DNA from: Sediminicola luteus
Lineage (GTDB): Bacteria; Bacteroidota; Bacteroidia; Flavobacteriales; Flavobacteriaceae
Reading direction: 5' to 3'
NCBI RefSeq assembly: GCF_002514735.1
Contig: NZ_NBWU01000005.1
Location: forward strand, 1-64,000
DNA: 64,000 nt
A model generated the notes under the pieces. The model saw only the letters and a list, made by a program, of their open reading frames with translations. It was not told the DNA's origin and ran no database searches. The position numbers and the translations under genes were made by a program. This document shows positions 60,227-64,000 of this stretch, piece after piece. Within the stretch, counting starts at the first letter, position 1. Each line of letters begins with the position of its first letter.

Positions 60227-61231
60227 CTAAGAAGAAACGCCCCATTTGGCCAAAAGATAGTTGGTGATCTTTCGTTTTTGGGATTCGTCGAACAATACTT
60301 CGGCTAAGAAGAATTCGTTGAATTCGGCGGCGATGTAGGTGTCCATATTTCGATTACGGTACAATCTGAGTTCGTCTATTATGGGCCCCATTTGGCCGTT
60401 TGAAGTATTAACGGTATGGTTTACGCGGGTTACACCATCTACCGAAACCAAAAGTCTATTGGCCGATTTGTCGTATTCGATATAAAATACATGAACCTGG
60501 GTGTCAAATGGAATTAGGGGTAGCCAACTTGTACCGCTGTTGGTTTTTCGACAATAGCCGAAATAGAAGGTGCTTCGGTCGTTGGTGGTGCTTACTTGCC
60601 AGGCCCCACCAATACGTGGTCCGTTCGGATTTTGTTGCGAGGTAGATGAAGAGCTGGCAATAAACGAATTATAATTCCCTGGATTGGGATTGGTCGCTCT
60701 CATTACGAAAATAAAGGTGAAATCGTCCGTAAGATTGGGTGAGATGTCTTTGAACAAATGGTCGTCTACTCCATCTCCCTGTACCTTGGCGTTGGTACGG
60801 TAACTGGGCGAGGTTGCGGTATTTGGCACATAGGTAGCCGAGGCCCAGGGGTCAATACTGGTTCGGTATCTGTTGTGTGCTGTGAGATGGTTATTGTTCG
60901 GAGTATCATTTATTCCATCGTTATTCGTGTCGCGGTACGAAATGTCTACCCATTGAAAAACATCGCCACTAAAAAACGGTTGAGAGGCATTATAGCCATT
61001 GGCAATGCCATTTGCGTTGAAATTGGTGTAATTGTAGTCGATTATGGTCTGGGTACTATCGGCCCTATAACGTGCGATCATACCCGGTAGGTTTTTGGGG
61101 TAATCGATCTCTACATAGTAAGGCGCGGTAGTGTAGCGGTTGGTACGCAGAACTGAGGAGAATACCTCCTTGTCTTGGGCTTGCACCAAAATAGGTAGTA
61201 AAACACAAAGTATTCCTAAAATTCTTCGCAT
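60227..61231 (-). CDS. exported protein with a concanavalin A/LamG-like domain
   Basis: 334 residues with a signal peptide (ILGILCVLLPILVQAQ). The mature part, from YRADSTQT to the end, looks like a lectin-type jelly roll: VQGDGVDDHLFKDIS, DDFTFIFVMRA, ANRLLVSVDGVTRVNH, and a C-terminal AEVLFDESQKRKITNYLLAKWG. This last pattern is common in LamG-like modules. A Ca-like DTNNDGINDTPNNN stretch lies near 100. It is 3 bp downstream of the next gene on the same strand, so the two form a pair. Confidence 0.78.
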   Translation of the reverse strand: MRRILGILCVLLPILVQAQDKEVFSSVLRTNRYTTAPYYVEIDYPKNLPGMIARYRADSTQTIIDYNYTNFNANGIANGYNASQPFFSGDVFQWVDISYRDTNNDGINDTPNNNHLTAHNRYRTSIDPWASATYVPNTATSPSYRTNAKVQGDGVDDHLFKDISPNLTDDFTFIFVMRATNPNPGNYNSFIASSSSTSQQNPNGPRIGGAWQVSTTNDRSTFYFGYCRKTNSGTSWLPLIPFDTQVHVFYIEYDKSANRLLVSVDGVTRVNHTVNTSNGQMGPIIDELRLYRNRNMDTYIAAEFNEFFLAEVLFDESQKRKITNYLLAKWGVSS

Positions 61232-61234
61232 TGG

Positions 61235-61915
61235 CTAGTTGCTAAAAGTAATGGTACAAGTAAGCCCTTCGGGTTCGTTGTTGGTTACTTGGGTAGTATT
61301 CAGGCGTAAAATGTCACCTGCGCTCACCGTAACGCTACCGCCAACAGTGGCTTGTCCTGTGTAATTTCCCGATGCAACCGATACAGTAACCACTGTGCTT
61401 TCCGAGCCTCCTTGTCTATGTCTAAGGGCTACTTGGGTGTTTCCGCCGCCAGAACCTGCGGTATACACGGAAGCCCTTATTCTTTGAATTTCCATGCCGT
61501 CCAGTTCATCTGGAATCACATATATAATCTGTCCATCTCTAGCGAGTACCAATTCTTCGGCCAAATATTCATTGATACTAACATGTTGGTAGGTTATGGC
61601 TTGATCTACATAGGTTTTGGTAGCGGCATCATTGTTATCTACCGGGGTGCCGAGGTTTTTAATGAGGGCACCATTGGCATCATTGCCAAAGTTCAAAAGT
61701 TCTTCAAGGTCTTTGTTGATGTTCCTGAGGCTGCCATCGGATAGGCCAACATAGAGTTGCCCGCTGGGCAAAGCACGGTACATATCGCCTTCCGAAGCGG
61801 TGTTATAGGTGGTAGCAGCGGCATCGGTGATATCGGTTTGCGCCTGTATTTGAAAACAACATATAAAAGCAATGGCAAAACAGCCTAAACGGGCTTTTAT
61901 GGAATGTAATAACAT
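61235..61915 (-). CDS. exported protein with a tail-fibre-like linker
   Basis: 226 residues from the ATG at 61915, which gives a signal peptide (LGCFAIAFICCFQIQAQ); the in-frame ATG at 62041 would add 42 unlikely residues. The mature part begins with TDITDAAATTYNT. It contains NDANGALIKNLGTPVDNNDAATKTYVDQAI, broken here as ALIKNLGTPVDNNDAATK and TYVDQA, a pattern typical of phage and surface-appendage fibres. The C-terminal ~90 residues look like a beta-sandwich (TQVALRHRQGGSE, GNYTGQATVGG). Unknown function; paired with the lectin-like gene downstream. Confidence 0.72.
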   Translation of the reverse strand: MLLHSIKARLGCFAIAFICCFQIQAQTDITDAAATTYNTASEGDMYRALPSGQLYVGLSDGSLRNINKDLEELLNFGNDANGALIKNLGTPVDNNDAATKTYVDQAITYQHVSINEYLAEELVLARDGQIIYVIPDELDGMEIQRIRASVYTAGSGGGNTQVALRHRQGGSESTVVTVSVASGNYTGQATVGGSVTVSAGDILRLNTTQVTNNEPEGLTCTITFSN

Positions 61916-62011
61916 AGGGTGTATATTCTGGACCAAAAACAAAGTAAAGCGGCTTGTTCCGTATAGGGAAATATTAGTTGTAGATTGGTAAAAAACTGTT
62001 GTATAAACCAA

Positions 62012-62037
62012 AAAAGACGGCACTTGGGCCGTCTTTT
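62012..62037 (-). terminator. terminator of frr
   Basis: AAAAGACGGC / GCCGTCTTTT with a 6-nt loop, 19 bp beyond the frr stop codon; it works on the minus strand. Confidence 0.85.
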
Positions 62038-62056
62038 GCAATAGTATATTGATCGG

Positions 62057-62611
62057 TTAAACCGTCATAATCTCTTTTTCCTTTACCTCGTAGATGTCGT
62101 CGACCTTTTTGGTGTAACTATTGGTCAGGTCTTGGATATCCATTTCGGTATTCTTGGTCAAGTCTTCAGAAGCTTCTAAGTCCTTGAGCTCTTTATTGGC
62201 ATCTTGGCGGGCGTTACGGATACTGACCTTGGCATGCTCGGCCTCTGCCTTGGCTTGTTTGGTCAATTCCCTACGTCGCTCTTCGGTTAATGGGGGTACA
62301 CTGATAATTATAGTCTCGCCATTGTTCATGGGGTTAAAGCCCAAGTTGGCATAGGTAATGGCCTTTTCGATTTCTTGAAGCATGCTCTTTTCCCAAGGTT
62401 GAACCGAAATGGTACGGGCGTCAGGGGTATTTACGTTGGCAACCTGCGATAAAGGGGTCTGTGAGCCATAGTAGTCTACCATAACCGTAGAGAGCATTAC
62501 GGGACTGGCCTTACCTGCGCGAATCTTGGCCAAAGCTTTTTCTAAATGGCCCAGGGCGGCGTCCATATTTTCTTTAGTGCTGTCTAGAATAAATTTTATG
62601 TCTTCTTCCAT
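62057..62611 (-). CDS. frr: ribosome recycling factor
   Basis: 184 residues, the standard size. GHLEKALAKIRAGKASP near 22 and VQPWEKSMLQEIEKAI near 78 are typical, as is PPLTEERRRELTKQAK near 113. It splits post-termination ribosomes together with EF-G. Lies 24 bp after pyrH on the same strand. Confidence 0.97.
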   Translation of the reverse strand: MEEDIKFILDSTKENMDAALGHLEKALAKIRAGKASPVMLSTVMVDYYGSQTPLSQVANVNTPDARTISVQPWEKSMLQEIEKAITYANLGFNPMNNGETIIISVPPLTEERRRELTKQAKAEAEHAKVSIRNARQDANKELKDLEASEDLTKNTEMDIQDLTNSYTKKVDDIYEVKEKEIMTV

Positions 62612-62635
62612 AATATCTAAAAATTGGTAGCTTGC

Positions 62636-63340
62636 TTATTTAACGGTAGTTCCGATCTGTTCCCCAGATAGCAACTTTTGAAGGTTGCCTTGGGTGTTCA
62701 TATCGAAAACCACAATAGGTAGTTCGTTTTCTTTGCTTAGGGTAAAGGCTGTGGTATCCATGACCTTTAAGCCTTTGTTCAATACTTCGTTAAACGAAAT
62801 CTTATCGAATTTGGTAGCCGTGGCATCTTTTTCAGGGTCGGAAGTGTAGATACCATCAACTCGGGTGCCCTTTAGAATTACATCGGCTTCAATTTCTATG
62901 GCGCGTAGTACGGCTGCGGAATCGGTAGTAAAGTATGGGTTTCCGGTTCCTCCTCCAAAAATGACCACTCTGCCTTTTTCCAGGTGTCGAATGGCTCTTC
63001 TTCTGATAAAGGGTTCGGCCACTTCGTTGATCTTTACCGCCGATTGTACCCGGGTTTCCAGACCTACGTTTTCCAAAGCGCTCTGTAGGGCCAAGGCATT
63101 GATTACCGTGGCCAGCATGCCCATATGGTCGCCTTGTACCCGATCCATGCCCGCACTTACACCTGAAACGCCCCTGAAAATGTTTCCGCCGCCAATAACA
63201 ATGGCTACCTGGGTGCCTTTGTCAACAACGGTTTTGATTTCCTCCGCATATTCGGCCAGCCTTATAGGGTCTATGCCGTATTGTTGGTTACCCATTAGGG
63301 CTTCGCCACTTAATTTTAATAAAATGCGGTTGTATTGCAT
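62636..63340 (-). CDS. pyrH: UMP kinase
   Basis: 234 residues from the ATG at 63340 ([15 protein letters not shown] follows the start); the in-frame ATG at 63364 adds eight residues and would lie on the promoter. Typical motifs: [11 protein letters not shown] near 48, [19 protein letters not shown] near 60, and [16 protein letters not shown] near 127. It phosphorylates UMP to UDP. In an operon with frr. Confidence 0.97.
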   Translation of the reverse strand: MQYNRILLKLSGEALMGNQQYGIDPIRLAEYAEEIKTVVDKGTQVAIVIGGGNIFRGVSGVSAGMDRVQGDHMGMLATVINALALQSALENVGLETRVQSAVKINEVAEPFIRRRAIRHLEKGRVVIFGGGTGNPYFTTDSAAVLRAIEIEADVILKGTRVDGIYTSDPEKDATATKFDKISFNEVLNKGLKVMDTTAFTLSKENELPIVVFDMNTQGNLQKLLSGEQIGTTVK

Positions 63341-63361
63341 GGATTTAAGATTAGATTTTGG

Positions 63362-63369
63362 CAAAAATA
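63362..63369 (-). promoter_or_regulatory. -7 box of pyrH-frr
   Basis: On the minus strand TATTTTTG matches TAnnTTTG and lies 21 bp before the pyrH start codon. Confidence 0.5.
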
Positions 63370-63411
63370 ATCAATTTTTAGGTGGGTAGGCCGTCGAATT
63401 TATAGAAACGA

Positions 63412-63439
63412 AAAAGGGCCGCCGAATGGCAGCCCTTTT
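63412..63439 (-). terminator. terminator of tsf
   Basis: AAAAGGGC / GCCCTTTT as outer stem with an inner GCC/GGC pair, directly after the tsf stop codon region. It separates tsf from pyrH-frr. Confidence 0.8.
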
Positions 63440-63458
63440 GTATGCGATTATACTATGG

Positions 63459-64000
63459 TTATCCCAAAGAAACACGTTTGAATCCGGCAACTTCAACCTC
63501 GCCGTAAGAAGCTACGTGCTTGGCAACGTTGGCTTTTTCGTCTTTGATGAATACCTGGTCTAACAAACACTGCTCTTTGTCCAGGGTGGTGTTGTCAGAA
63601 ACGAATCTGTCCATTTTACCTGGAAGGATCTTGTCCCAAATCTGCTCTGGCTTACCTTCGGCCTTCAATTGGGCTTTGGCGTCTTCCTCGGCCTGGGCCA
63701 TAACCTCAGGGGTCAATTGGGACATAGAGATGTACTTAGGTACATTTTTCAATGTTTTTCCTAAACGGGCCAACTCTTCGTTGTCTTTTTCGATTACAGC
63801 GATACGTGCTTCGGTTTCAGAGGCAACATAAGCCGGGTCGAAATCTTTGTAAGACAAAGTAGTGGCTCCCATAGAAGCAACCTGCATGGCCAAATCTTTA
63901 GCCAACTCTTCGGCTTTGTCGATTTTAGCGGTAAGACCTACAACAGCACCGATCTTGTTGATGTGTACATAAGAACCAACATAAGGAGCTTCTACTTTTT
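63459..64000 (-). CDS. tsf: elongation factor Ts, 3' part (5' end outside window)
   Basis: The frame runs out of the right edge, so the N-terminal UBA and core part are missing. Visible: VEAPYVGSYVHINKIGAVVGL then the dimerisation and C-terminal modules (AMQVASMGATTLSY; KILPGKMDRFVSDNTTLDKE; LLDQVFIKDEKANV). It recharges EF-Tu with GTP. The neighbours pyrH and frr match the order common in bacteria. Confidence 0.95.
   Translation of the reverse strand, partial: KVEAPYVGSYVHINKIGAVVGLTAKIDKAEELAKDLAMQVASMGATTLSYKDFDPAYVASETEARIAVIEKDNEELARLGKTLKNVPKYISMSQLTPEVMAQAEEDAKAQLKAEGKPEQIWDKILPGKMDRFVSDNTTLDKEQCLLDQVFIKDEKANVAKHVASYGEVEVAGFKRVSLG

Noticed and set aside
1-64000. CRISPR arrays, rRNA genes, insertion-sequence transposases or prophage
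   Set aside because: No regularly spaced repeats, rRNA sequence, transposase motifs or phage structural genes were seen.

Overview
The window is chromosomal DNA of a marine-type member of the Bacteroidota, most likely a Flavobacteriaceae (Zobellia/Maribacter-like; inferred from gene content and style, not from a database search). The evidence is a T9SS type A sorting domain, TonB and ExbB/ExbD energy transduction, a BlaR1/BlaI pair of the Bacteroidetes kind, a divergent sigma-54 factor, FucP-type and SSS sugar transporters, and recurrent promoter boxes of the Bacteroidetes form TAnnTTTG in place of clear Shine-Dalgarno sequences. Most of the window is ordinary core or shell genome.

Layout. 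1-6.1 kb: tail of a T9SS-secreted protein, a small exported protein, TonB, a metallophosphoesterase and a large GAF protein. 6.2-16.9 kb: a VOC protein, an HD-PycTM membrane protein, a phosphoesterase/outer-membrane-barrel fusion, an ORF6N protein, an exported beta-propeller-like protein, an SSS symporter, a ParE/RelE-type toxin-antitoxin pair and a DUF4407 membrane protein. 17.2-24.3 kb: RecQ, the blaI-blaR1 operon with three visible operators, a 162-bp palindromic element and an M20 dipeptidase. 24.9-29.3 kb: a tRNA-Leu(TAG) gene followed by two tandem integrase-less elements bounded by three identical 52-bp copies of the tRNA 3' part. The first carries one exported lipoprotein gene. The second carries an OLD-family (ATPase + TOPRIM) nuclease gene packed against two tiny ORFs. 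29.4-40.4 kb: a YARHG protein, a DUF1254 lipoprotein, two sugar transporters, KDO transferase, a DegT aminotransferase, GalE and an exported amidohydrolase. 40.5-45.2 kb: the 2-oxoglutarate dehydrogenase genes sucA-sucB beside a barrel protein. 45.4-48.8 kb: two tandem di-haem cytochrome c peroxidases and a retropepsin-like protease. 48.8-57.6 kb: tatD, ansA, tRNA-Ser(GGA), exbB-x-exbD-exbD, a barrel protein, a PAP2-like protein, rpoN and asnS. 57.7-64 kb: an MMPL exporter, two exported proteins with tail-fibre-like and lectin-like features, then frr, pyrH and tsf.

The part most likely to hold something undescribed is the tRNA-Leu region. Two small elements share the same ends, including paired TGAGTA-type repeats that look like integrase arm sites, yet carry no recombinase. 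They have stacked at one tRNA, and one delivers a compact OLD-nuclease operon that looks like a defence cassette. Defence function, mobility and mobilisation in trans are inferences; the repeats, the gene packing and the motifs are directly visible.
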